From Patescibacteria group bacterium UBA6489 (GTDB lineage Bacteria > Patescibacteriota > Gracilibacteria > BD1-5 > UBA6164): 64,000 bases of DNA. The first letter of the stretch is position 1; each line of letters opens with the position of its first letter. The position numbers were made by a program, and so were the translations under genes. The stretch lies in NCBI GenBank assembly GCA_002435385.1, contig DJMN01000007.1:27155-91154 (forward strand), read 5' to 3'. The notes under the pieces are model-generated. The model ran no database searches, was not told the origin of the DNA, and saw only the letters and a list, made by a program, of their open reading frames with translations. This document shows positions 42,055 through 52,312 of the stretch, one piece after another.

Positions 42055-42225
42055 ACCACCCCTAGCCCCTCCTTGCTAAGGAGGGGGAAAATCCAAAGGA
42101 AAACCATAAAAAATAATCCCCTTCAAATGAGGGGGAAGCGAGGAACGAGCAGGGGGGGTAAAATAGTGAAATAAAAAATGTGGCTTCCCTCTCCAGAAAG
42201 GGGAGAGATTTAAGGGAGGGGTATA
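42055..42225. repeat. GC-rich palindromic repeat cluster
   Basis: CCTCCTTGCTAAGGAGGGGG, then CCCCTTCAAATGAGGGGG with the GCGAGGAACGAGCAGGGG core, then CCCTCTCCAGAAAGGGGAGAG. They fill the gap between dapA and dapF. Confidence 0.8.
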
Positions 42226-42252
42226 AAAAATAACTTATAAAATTAAAAACAC

Positions 42253-43100
42253 ATGAAAAAATTACCATTTACAAAAATGCATGGAATCTGAAATGATTTT
42301 ATCATTTTAAATCAAAGTGACTTAGATAACCTTTCTATTGAATTAACAGAAAAATTTGTACAAAAAATATGTAATAGAAACTTCTGAATCGGATCAGACG
42401 GATTACTTATTGTAGATAAATGAAAAAAACAAAATTTAAATACATAATGTACAATCCAGATTGAAGCCAAGCTGAAATGTGTGGGAATTGAATAAGGTGT
42501 TATATGAAATACCTACTTGATAATAATCTAACTGATAAAACAAATGTAGATGTAGAAACTTGAGTTGGAATTTTGAACTTAGATATAGATTGAGATACTG
42601 TAACAGTAGATATGTGAACACCAAAACTAATCTTTGAATTAGCATTATGACATCAAAAAATATGAGATACATTTAGAATAGAAGCAGAAGATAGAAAATT
42701 TGAATTTATTCCAGTTAGTATGTGAAACCCTCATGCAGTTATATTTTTAGATGAAAATATTAATGATTTTGATTTAAATAGATACTGAAAATCTATAGAA
42801 TCAAATACAGAAATATTTCCTAAAAAAGTAAATGCAGAATTTGTGAATAAAGTTTCAGATAAAGAAATAAATATGAGAGTATTTGAAAGATGAGCATGAG
42901 AAACCCTAGCCTGTTGAACATGAGCATGTGCTTGTATTGTTGCCTGAATTGCCTCTTGAAAACTTCTAAAAAATGAATTCATTAGAGTAAATCTAAAATG
43001 ATGAATTTTAGATATAAAATGGAGCTGAGATATGAATGATTCTGTTACCATGAAATGAAAAGCAGAAACAGTCTTCATTTGAGAATATACTTTAAACTAA
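42253..43100 (+). pseudogene. dapF: Diaminopimelate epimerase, interrupted by an apparent -1 frameshift
   Basis: From ATG 42253 the frame encodes FTKMHGIGNDFI and the residues before the active site, then hits TAA at 42445-42447. One base back, from the A run at 42424-42429, a second frame continues to TAA at 43098-43100 with all DapF blocks: MYNPDGSQAEMCGNGIRC (catalytic Cys), NPHAVIFL and RGAGETLACGTGACA (second catalytic Cys). Joined, the protein would be about 281 aa, the normal size. The junction is TGA followed by A6 and C, so reading A-AAA-AAA then slipping back one base restores the frame. This could be a sequencing indel, a real mutation or programmed slippage. lysA follows 41 bp later. 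Confidence 0.85.
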
Positions 43101-43141
43101 ACTAATTATTAATATTTTTTTACTCCTTAATTTAAAGCATT

Positions 43142-44395
43142 ATGCATCAACTAAATTTCCTTACAGAAGAACTTGTTAAACAAATAGAAAAAGACTATAA
43201 ACTGCCAGTTTATGTTTATAGTGAAAAAAGATTACTAGAAGCAATAGAAAAGTTTAAAAACTTCCCTTCAGCTTTTGGTGTGACAACAAGATTTGCAATG
43301 AAAGCAAACAGCAATAAAAATATTTTAAAAATATTTAATAAAAACGGTGTTAAAATAGACGCAAGTAGTGAATATGAAGTCTATAGAGCAATAAATGCAG
43401 GATATAAATGAGAAGATATACAACTATCATGACAAGAATTAAGTAAAAACCTAGATAAACTACTTGATTTATGAATATTTTTTGTAGCAACAAGCTTAGA
43501 ACAAATAAAAGCAGTATGAAATATCAGACCATGAACAGAAATAGGACTTAGAATAAATCCCTGAGTATGAAGCTGAGCATTTAAAGCAATCTCTACAGGA
43601 GGTACAACATCTTCTTTTGGAATCTGGCATGAATACATACCAGAAATTCAAAAGCTAGTTAGTGAACATGGTCTAAAAGTGAGCAAAATTCATATTCACA
43701 TAGGATCAGAAAATACACCAGAAAGTTGGGTAAGTACAGCAAATATCTGACTTAACTTTGTAAAAGAATTTGAATCTGTAACTTGTTTAAATATGGGATG
43801 AGGTTTCAAAAAGGCAATTATGCCATATGAAAGTGATGCTGATTTACAAGCAATCTGAAAAGCAGTAGCAGAAAAAGTAAGAGACTTTTACAATGAAACA
43901 AATAGGGAAATAAAACTAGAAGTTGAACCAGGGAAATATATGGTTATAAACAGTGGTAGTGTCATAGCAAGAGTTGTAGATATAGTAGATACATGAGATA
44001 TGTGATATAAATTTCTTAGAACGAATTCAGGTATGACAGAAATGCCAAGAGTAGCTATGTACTGAGTACAACAACCTATAATTATATTAAATAATAGTGA
44101 AACAACAAAAGAATATGTAGTAGTATGACACTGTTGTGAAAGTTGAGATATTCTTACTTCTAAACTATATGATCAAGAGACAATAGAACCAGTAACTTTA
44201 AAAGAAGCAAATATCTGAGACTTAATAGTATTTGAATGAACATGAGCTTACAACTCTTCTATGAGTATGAAGAATTACAACTCTTTCCCAGAAGCTGGAG
44301 AATTGCTTCTTAGAACTGACTGAAGTATAGTGCAGATTAGAAAAAGAGCAGAAATTGAGGAAGTTTGGAGGAATGAAGTTGATGTGGAGGTGTAA
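43142..44395 (+). CDS. lysA: Diaminopimelate decarboxylase-like PLP enzyme
   Basis: Encodes 417 aa. It is a fold-III PLP decarboxylase: PVYVYSEKRLLEAIEKF, RFAMKANSNKNILKIF (PLP Lys around residue 53), GVKIDASSEYEVYRAINAGY, ISTGGTTSSFGI, HIGSENTPESWV, LNMGGGFKKA, EVEPGKYMVINSG and VVGHCCESGDILT (catalytic Cys). It removes CO2 from meso-DAP to make lysine. The H-I-G-S (where H-C-G is usual) is a difference to note. With dapA and dapF it forms a partial DAP/lysine cluster; dapB and the tetrahydrodipicolinate branch are not in the window. Confidence 0.9.
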
Positions 44396-44413
44396 GGGAG
44401 TTTTATATTTTAT

Positions 44414-45079
44414 ATGAAAAATATGTCAGAAATAATATCATTTTTCTTATGATTATTTACATCTTTGTTTGTTTTTTACATTACTGAAAGAATAAATTAT
44501 ATAAAAGAAAATAAAATTATATTTCAAAAGTTGTTAATAAAATTAAACCAAAATCTAAATAATTTAATTAGATTTAAAAGTTCATGTCAACAATATATAA
44601 AATTAATAGAGAACTATCGTCTAGATGAGTTAGGAAGTATATGATTTCCAATATATAATTTTTTTAATTTAGAGGATTATTTTCCAAATTTATTTTATGA
44701 AAAGAAATATGAAAAAGTTTTAAAAGAGTTAAGAAAGTTAGATTGAATAGTATTTAGTTTAAATAATTTTAATAATGATTTATGTATTAATGAAATAAAA
44801 CATGATTTTCTTAATTGATTAGTACGAAAAGAAGAATCAGAAATAAGATATAAACAAGAGTTGGTTGTTGTTAAAGAGTATTATAAAGAATTAGATAAAT
44901 ATATAGAATTCATTATTTACTTTATTTCTCAGATTTCATTAATAAATAAATTTAATACAAGAAAATTTTTACTAAATATGAAAATAATTTTTTCAGAAAC
45001 TGATATTAGTAATGAGATAAAAGAAATAAATAAAGATTTTTATACATGAGTTAAACAAATTGAAGAATTTAAAGTTTAA
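44414..45079 (+). CDS. Hypothetical membrane-anchored protein, 221 aa
   Basis: One N-terminal hydrophobic helix (residues 7-23, FFLGLFTSLFVFYIT) is followed by a long Lys/Asn/Ile-rich helical region with no known motif. The topology suggests an inner-membrane anchor with a cytoplasmic or outer helical domain. It begins 19 bp after lysA and may be co-transcribed with it. Function unknown. Confidence 0.65.
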
Positions 45080-45202
45080 AAAATAAAGTCATATTAATAT
45101 AAAAACTTTATCTTAAAAATATGTTTATGTAATGAAAAGTTATCATGATGTTATTTTTATGGAAATATTTTGAGAAGACTTTAAAAACTAATAGAAAAAA
45201 TT

Positions 45203-45745
45203 ATGCAAAGAATAATTGTCATGAAATCAGAAAAAGTCAGTCTTGTTATCCCAGAAAAGCAAGATATAGATTTATGGTATAAAGGGATGAATAATCTTGA
45301 AACAAATATATTTTTATGAAACAAAAAAGATAATTACTACAAAGAAGATATTGAAGAGCTGTATGATAAAATTGTGAAAGAAGAGAATTCAATGTATTTT
45401 TCAATATTTAATGAAAAAAGCAAATCTGTTATATGAATATGTTCAATAAAAAATATAAAAAAACTATCAAGACAATGAGAAATATATTTATTTATATTTG
45501 ATAAAAATAATCAAAATAAATGATTCTGAACAGAAACTCTTAATCTACTTATTCAATACTGATTTGAAATACTATGATTAAATAAAATAACCCTATCTTA
45601 TCTTGATTGAAATGAAAATGCTTGAAGATTATACAAAAAAGTATGATTTAGAGAAGTGTGAAAATTTAGAGAAGATGTTTTTATTAGATGAGAACTAAAA
45701 GACCAGATATTTATGGAAATATTTAGAAAAAATTTTAAAGGTTAA
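45203..45745 (+). CDS. GNAT-family N-acetyltransferase (RimJ/RimL-like)
   Basis: Encodes 180 aa. The layout is that of RimJ/RimL acetyltransferases: VSLVIPEKQDIDLWYKGMNN at the N-terminus, the acetyl-CoA motif region NQNKGFGTETLNLLIQYGFEILGLNKITLSYLDGNENAGRLYKKVGF (residues about 112-158; the Q/R-x-x-G-x-G/A is written with TGA) and EVGKFREDVFIRGE at the end. The family acetylates protein N-termini, sugars or antibiotics; the substrate is unknown. An in-frame ATG at 45221 is an alternative start. Confidence 0.85.
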
Positions 45746-45779
45746 AATGAATTTTATCACTTAATTTCAAATAAATAGA

Positions 45780-46757
45780 ATGCTAAAAAAAACAATAATA
45801 TTAATACTTTCTATCCTAGCATTATCTAGCTGTGGATGATTAATAGACAAATATCAAGAAAAGCAAGATAATACAAATTCAGAAATAGAAACAAAAAATG
45901 GAAATATTTTTGCTCCATGAGATTATAAATACACGATAAAACAATGAAATTTAGAAAGATATTATTTATTATATGTTCCAAAATCATATAATTGAGAAAA
46001 TACAGAATTAATACTAGCTTTTCATGGAGGAATGTGAACAGCTGAAATAATGGCTGATAATTATGGATGGATTCCAAAATCAGATAAAGAATGATTTATT
46101 GTAGCATTTCCAAATTGAGCAAGCAGGTTTGATTCATGAAAAATAGGAACTTGGAATGCCTGAAACTGTTGTGCTTATGCTGTAGAAAGTAAAAGTAATG
46201 ATGTAGGATTTGTAAAACTAATAATTGATGATATTAAATCAAAAGCAAATATAGATAAAATATTTGCTACAGGTATGTCAAATGGATGAATGTTCTCTCA
46301 TCGCCTTGCTTGTGAAATGTCAGATACATTTACAGCAATAGCAGCAGTTGCATGAACAAATAACTACGACTCTTGTAGTCCTGAAAACCCTATATCAGTT
46401 ATGCATATTCATTGAAAGAAAGATGACCATGTTTTATTTGATTGATGATGTGGTCCTAAATGTGTTGTGGATGCTGAGACCGAATTTACATCCGTTGCTG
46501 ATACTATAGAAGATTGGGTAGAAAGAAATAATTGTGAAGATAATCCAGAAAGAGTTTTTGAAAATGAAAATGGATATTGTGATTTATATTCAAAATGTGA
46601 TGATGATGTTGAAGTTAAACTTTGTGTAGCTAAAGATTGATGACATTCTTGGCCTGGAATAGGGAAGTCTCCTAAACCTGATATTTTAGAAACAACCACA
46701 CCTTCTCAAGCGTTTTCTGCAACTGATGAGATTTGGGACTTTTTTAAAACAAAATAA
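45780..46757 (+). CDS. Lipoprotein esterase, LpqC/PHB-depolymerase-like (CE1)
   Basis: Encodes 325 aa with a lipoprotein signal (hydrophobic core then LALSSCGG, lipid-modified Cys around residue 17). The alpha/beta hydrolase blocks are LILAFHGGM (oxyanion), FATGMSNGGMFSHRLACE (nucleophile Ser in G-x-S-x-G, around 167), VMHIHGKKDDHVLFDGG (acid) and GGHSWPG (catalytic His). Eight or more Cys suggest disulfides. The family hydrolyses polyester or feruloyl/acetyl-sugar esters. As a lipoprotein it would sit on the cell surface and could attack host or environmental esters. ftsW follows 37 bp downstream. Confidence 0.88.
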
Positions 46758-46794
46758 TATTTTAAAATTTTTATAAATAAGAAAAATAATTTAT

Positions 46795-47991
46795 ATGAAG
46801 AAAACACTACTTACAATAGTTTTAGTACTTATACTTTTAACTATATCTATAGCCGTTATAGATAGTTTATCAATACACAGAGCACTTAGAATCATGCAAT
46901 TTATGTTAAGGCGGGACAAGAATATTTCAGGATATTCTATAGATTTTTTTACAATAAGATACCTTATAAGCATAATTGTAGCAATCGTAATATCTTTACC
47001 TTTTTTACTTGCTCCTAAAAAATATATTTATAATAAATGGTTTTCAATCACATTTTTTGTTTTTTCATTACTTTTATTGATTTTATGAACCTTTCGCTAT
47101 ATATCATCTTATAATAATGTTAATTGGATTAGTATTTGAATAATAACTATTCAACCTATATATTTCTATATAATTTGATCTATATTTTTACTTGTTAATT
47201 TTCTAGTAAATTGAAAGAAATCAAGTGATAAGATTAAATTAAAGACAAAAAATAAATTCCTAAAATTAGATTTTACTCTAAATAAGCCTAAATTTTTTAG
47301 CAAAATTCCTGTTTGGTGAAAATATACAATTATTCAAATTATTATATCTATACCAGTATTTCTTATAAAAGATTTATCTAACTTATTTTTATTATGGTGT
47401 ATATGAATACTGGTATTCTTATTCTCAATGCATAAAGGAAAACTTAAATATTTTATAATTATTGCCTTAATATCTCTAATTTGAATACTTGGAGTATTTT
47501 CATCTGATAGATACAACTACCTAACTGATAGATATTTTAAATGTAATACATTTGTTGAAATCCAAGATAAGGAGTTATGTTATGTTGAATACGAAATAAA
47601 ATCAGCAATAGAAAGATGATGATTATTTGGAGTTTGATATAAAAACTGAAAATGAATAGGAGCTTGAGAGATTATTAGTGATAATATCTTTGCTTGAATC
47701 TGAGAGGAGTTTTGAAAAATGGGATTATTATTTTTGGTTTGAATTTATATTATGCTTTTCTGGAGTATACATAGATATACCAAGCAGTGACTAAAGGAAA
47801 ATTATTTTTGAGAATTGATTATAATTTGATTATCAAGCTATATATTTCTAAATATCGCTTTTCACATACTTTCAAATTTAGGAATTCTTCCAAATGTTAG
47901 TTTTAATTTACCTTTTATTTGATATTGATCAAGTGCCTTAATGAGCTATTTTTTAGCTATGAGCTTTATTGTTAGGTTTAGAGAATCATAA
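46795..47991 (+). CDS. FtsW/RodA/SpoVE-family glycan polymerase
   Basis: Encodes 398 aa with about ten hydrophobic helices. SEDS signatures appear at the C-terminus: YEIKSAIERGGLFGVGYKNG (the Q-S-x-x-A-I-x-S-G-G-x-x-G-x-G block), DNIFAGIGEEFGKMG (D-F-I-F-(A/S)-x-x-x-E-E-x-G) and NLPFIGYGSSALMSYFLAM (G-x-(S/T)-(L/P)-P-F-x-S-Y-G-(G/S)-(S/T)). Such proteins polymerise lipid II with a partner transpeptidase. Whether it serves division (FtsW) or elongation (RodA) cannot be told; no PBP gene is adjacent. Confidence 0.9.
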
Positions 47992-48055
47992 ATTGCTTAC
48001 AAATACGGTCTTTATCCTTAGAATAAGAAATATTTATTACTTCACTAAAACGAAT

Positions 48056-48364
48056 ATGAGAAAAAAGCTATTTTTAATAACATTAACATTAAATTTGATT
48101 ATTCTCTCTTTATGAGGAGGAATTTCTATACTTTTTATTTATGAACTATTAAAAACACCTTGGTGAAGACTAGATCAAGTATCAATATTTATCTTTTTTA
48201 TTTTTTTATACTTATTCCTAGCTTTGTTTTATTATAGGTTTTCAATGAAAAATCTACATAATATATCAAACAATAAAATTATATTAAATATATTAATAAC
48301 AATATTTGCTTCTATTTTTGATTTTTTTATATTTTTTCTATGAATGGCAATGTTTATGAAGTAG
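48056..48364 (+). CDS. Small hypothetical membrane protein, 102 aa
   Basis: Three hydrophobic helices: residues 5-28, 44-60 and 80-100. No known family. It lies 65 bp after the FtsW/RodA gene and could be co-transcribed with it. No functional residue is obvious. Confidence 0.6.
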
Positions 48365-48460
48365 TCTATAAGAAGACTTACCTATAAATTTTCAATAAAA
48401 AGTTCTGTATAGATTAATAATTTAGGTCAATGATATTTACTAAAGACATATAATTAAACT

Positions 48461-49018
48461 ATGTACACACCAAAAAAAATAAAAGAAAAAATAATAGCTT
48501 TTGATAAATATAGAAAAATATTAAGAAAATATTTTCTAGAAGAAAATTGAGAAGTTAGTGAATTTTTTATCTATGCACACAACAATAAACAAAGCATTTG
48601 AACATTTGTACTACCTATTACAGAAAATTGAGAAATAATCTACACAAAAGAATACAGAGCCTGACCAGAAGAAATAGTAACTTGAATTCCAGTATGAGCA
48701 TTAGAAGACAATGTTTCAGAAATAGAGAACTGTAAAAATGAACTAGAAGAAGAAGCCTGATATACATCAGATGAATATCATTTTCTATGAGAAAGTATTA
48801 TAGAATGAAACTTTGAGTGAAAAGCAAAGTATTATTTAGCAAAAAATTGTAAACCATTAGAAAAACAAAATCTAGATATTTGAGAAAATATCACAGTTCA
48901 TAAAACAACCATTAAAAATTTTAGAGAAATGATTTTAACCTGAGAAATAAACTTTCCCAAAGTTGCTTATTGTTTTTTCTTAGCTTGGGAAAAATGATAT
49001 TTAGATGAATTCAAATAA
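48461..49018 (+). CDS. Nudix hydrolase
   Basis: Encodes 185 aa. The Nudix box is GALEDNVSEIENCKNELEEEAGYT (around residues 90-113), matching G-x5-E-x7-R-E-U-x-E-E-x-G-U except that Asn replaces Arg. The preceding EYRAGPEEIVTGIPVGA block resembles the ADP-ribose/ADP-sugar pyrophosphatase subgroup. It likely hydrolyses a nucleoside diphosphate derivative with Mg2+. Confidence 0.88.
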
Positions 49019-49096
49019 AAATTTGTAAAATATATTTTCTGTATATACTTTAAGTGTTATAAAAATTTCAGGTTATATATTTAAGTACTCTAATAA

Positions 49097-49633
49097 ATGA
49101 AACAAGAAAAAAACTATGCTTATATAGACTGACAAAACCTTTATCTATGAACCACTACAGAATGATGGAGTGTTGACTTGTTTAAATTCAGGACCTATCT
49201 AAGAGACAAGTATAAAATAGTTAGAGCATACTATTTTTTATGATATGTAAACGATGAAAATAATTCCCTTTATACAATGCTACAAGAAGCTTGATTTATT
49301 GTAGTTTTCAAGAAACAAATGATAGAAATGGACAGTAATAAAAAGGGAAATATCGATAGTGACTTGATTTTTAATGTTATGGAAAAGCTTATAGAAGAAC
49401 CAGAAAAATTTCATAAAATTGTTTTAGTTTCATGAGATTGAGATTTTAAAATACTTGTAGACTATCTAATTAAAAAAGAAAGATTGAAGAAAATACTTTT
49501 TCCAAATAAAAGCTTTACTTCAAGTTTATATAAGAAAACAGAAATTATTTACAAAGATTATTTATCAAATTCTAAATCAAAAATTAAACACAGAAAGAAT
49601 AAAAATAAGCACAAAAAAAGAGAAGCTTCCTAA
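49097..49633 (+). CDS. NYN-domain (LabA/PIN-like) protein
   Basis: Encodes 178 aa. NYN/LabA signatures: NYAYIDGQNLYLGT (first acidic residue, around 11), GNIDSDLIFNVMEKL (D-x-D-L) and KIVLVSGDGDFKILVDYL (S-G-D-x-D-F, around 118), all acidic residues of a PIN-like Mg2+ nuclease. The tail is very basic (KSKIKHRKNKNKHKKRE), fitting RNA binding. Role likely in RNA processing or degradation. Confidence 0.88.
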
Positions 49634-49738
49634 AGCACCAGCACTTTTCGGGACACTTCTCGTCTTGATGTATAACCATTATATAAAAATATATAATAAA
49701 AGTCAAAAAAGTTTTTTTAAAAAGAAAAATAAAATAAA

Positions 49739-49840
49739 TTACTCCCTTTTCCAGAGGTAAGGTGAATTGCGAAGCAAGAGAGTATCCCCTGGGGAGAATA
49801 CCTGAAACGAAGTGTAAGGGGAGGGATTCGGAAAAGTATC
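49739..49840. repeat. Repeat-like GC-richer intergenic segment
   Basis: CTCCCTTTTCCAGAGGTAAGG, GTATCCCCTGGGGAGAATACC and GTAAGGGGAGGGATTCGG: an imperfect palindrome akin to the other GC-rich repeats, in the 259-bp gap before recQ. The preceding 49634-49738 contains GAAGC..GCACCAGCACTTTTCGGG and AT-rich sequence without a clear feature. Confidence 0.55.
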
Positions 49841-49892
49841 CTGTGATAATACCTTTAAGAATAGAGAGAAATAGATTATAAAAACTAAACCC

Positions 49893-52172
49893 ATGCAAGA
49901 CATACATAAAATACTAAAACAAACCTTTGGTTTTGACTCATTTAGAGAATGACAAGAAAAAATCATCACAAGTATTATAGAAAAAAATGATACTCTTGTT
50001 TTTATGCCTACAGGATGATGAAAAAGTCTAACATACCAATTACCAGCAATTGCTCTAGACGGATTAGCAATCGTTATATCACCACTAATCTCTCTCATGA
50101 AAGATCAACTAGATTCATTAAATAACTTGTGAGTAAGAGCAGAAGTTATAAACTCAACTATAAGTTATCTAGACCAACAAAACATACTAAACGAAATATC
50201 AAGACCAGATAGTAAAATAAAGTTTCTTTATATAGCTCCAGAAAGACTAAATAGTGAAAATTTTTTGAGAGTTATTAAACAAGTTAAAATCTCTCTAATA
50301 GCAATAGACGAAGCACATTGTGTCAGCCAATGGTGACATGATTTTAGACCAAGCTATATGAAAATAAAAGGGTTTATAAAAGAGCTAAAAGAAGAACAAA
50401 AAATCCCAATCATAGCACTTACAGCAACAGCAACTAAAAAAGTAAAAGAGGATATAATCCTTAGATTATGATTAGAAAATCCAAACATATTTACAACATG
50501 ATTTGATAGAAAAAACATAACCATAGTAGTTAGAGAAATAAGTAAAGCAGATGAAAAAAGACAAAAAATAATAGAAGTACTAAACAGTATTCCATGATCT
50601 GGAATAGTCTATTGTTCAAGTAGAAAGAAAACACAAGAAGTTTATGACTTTTTAGTAGAACAAAAAGTATCAGTTTGAATCTACATGTGATCAATGAATC
50701 CTGATGAAAGAAAACTACAGCAGGATAATTTTATGGAATGAAAATACAGAGTAATAGTAGCAACAAATGCCTTTGGTATGTGAATAGATAAAAAAGACAT
50801 CAGATTTGTTATTCATTATAACCTACCCTGAAGTATTGAAAACTACTATCAAGAAGTTTGAAGAGCATGAAGAGATTGAAAACACAGTTTTTGAGTTGTT
50901 TTAGCTTCATACTGAGATACAAAGATACAAGAATTCTTCATAGAAAATACTTATCCAGAAAAACAAGAAGTCCTAGACTTCTATGATTACCTCTACAAGA
51001 ATATCAAACTATGAGAATGAATTTGAACAGAAATTCTAAAAACTTATTTTCTTATGTCTCAAGAATCAAATTTATGAAGTGATATGAAAGTATCAAGCAT
51101 AGTAAAAATACTTGAAAAGTATTGAGTTATAAAAAGATGATACAATAGTGATAATGATTCAGATTTTAGGGGAAGGGGAATAACTCTAGCACAAGAAAAA
51201 AGAAATCATAACCATTTACTAATTGATCGGAATCATCAAAAACTCTTAGAAAATGAAGCTTATTACAAACTAGAACAAATAAAACAACTTTTATTTTACC
51301 CAAGTTGTAGGAAAAAATTTATACTTGATTATTTTTGAGATGAAGAAGACTTGAAAAAATTATGAGATAACTGTAAAACATGTGATTTTTGTATTGAAAT
51401 GTGAAAAAAAGCGTCTTGAAAAAGTGAAAAATTGGTACAGTTAAGCGTTTTCTCTATAGTTTTAGATGTAGTAGATTTATTTGATAAAAGATTCTGAATT
51501 AAACTAATAACAGCTTTTTTACGGGGAAGTAAGGAAAAAAGAATTTTAGAATGGGGATTAAATAAAAAATCTGAATATGGGATTCTCTCAGAATACAATA
51601 GTGATTTAATAGAAGCACTTGTAGAAGCATTAATAAGGCAATGATTTATAGAAAAAACAACAGGGCAATATCCAACTATATGACTAACAGATAAGTGAAG
51701 AGTAGCTCTTTCAAGAGAATATTTACTGAAAGATGAAGAAAATGAATTACAAAGTTATTTAAGTATGAGAGTAAAAAGTTCAAGTTATAAAAAAATATGA
51801 AAAGAAAAAACACCTAAAAAATCAGGAAATACAAATTCTGCTAAATGAAGTACACAAGAAGAAACATTAAAATTATTCAAATCTTGAAAAACTATATTAG
51901 AAATAGCAGAAGAAAGATGAATTAAAGACAGAACAGTAGAAGAACACATATTATCACTTTATAGTTACTCTAAACTATGATTAAATGATATTTTAAAATT
52001 AGTAAATTTCTTTGACATAGAATTTATAAAAAAACTTCTAGATAATGAATTCAAAAATTGAGTAGAAAAGCTTAGAGAAGTAAAAGATAGACTAGAAGAA
52101 TTATGAAAAAAAGACATTAGTTATTTTGAAATAAAAGCGTGTATAGCCATGATTGAGAATAGAGATATATAG
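49893..52172 (+). CDS. recQ: ATP-dependent DNA helicase RecQ
   Basis: Encodes 759 aa. Helicase motifs in order: FREGQEKII (motif 0), [15 protein letters not shown] (Walker A, around residue 40-54), [11 protein letters not shown] (Ia), [18 protein letters not shown] (DEAH-type motif II plus the RecQ aromatic loop, around 143), ALTATAT (III), [11 protein letters not shown] (IV), [25 protein letters not shown] (V) and YYQEVGRAGRDG (VI). The zinc-binding segment [12 protein letters not shown], then CKTCDFC, and a winged-helix RQC follow, and the C-terminus holds an HTH_40-type domain ([29 protein letters not shown]). It should unwind recombination and replication intermediates. Confidence 0.95.
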
Positions 52173-52250
52173 TTATTTAATGAGATAAATTATTGCTTAT
52201 GAGGAATTTGCTTAATTATAAAAAATATTTTATAATTAAGTTATGATTTT

Positions 52251-52277
52251 GTCACTTTTTCAAAATTATATCGTTAT
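52251..52277 (+). promoter_or_regulatory. Shared upstream motif, site 1 (Kazal gene)
   Basis: GTCACTTTT (52251-52259), 5 bp, then ATTATATCGTTAT (52265-52277), then TATTTTATTTTTTTAA, 36 bp before the ATG. The identical arrangement precedes the SLH gene at 55708. TTGTCA could act as a -35 element. Confidence 0.6.
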
Positions 52278-52312
52278 CTTGTTTGTATTTTATTTTTTTA
52301 AACTATATAAAT

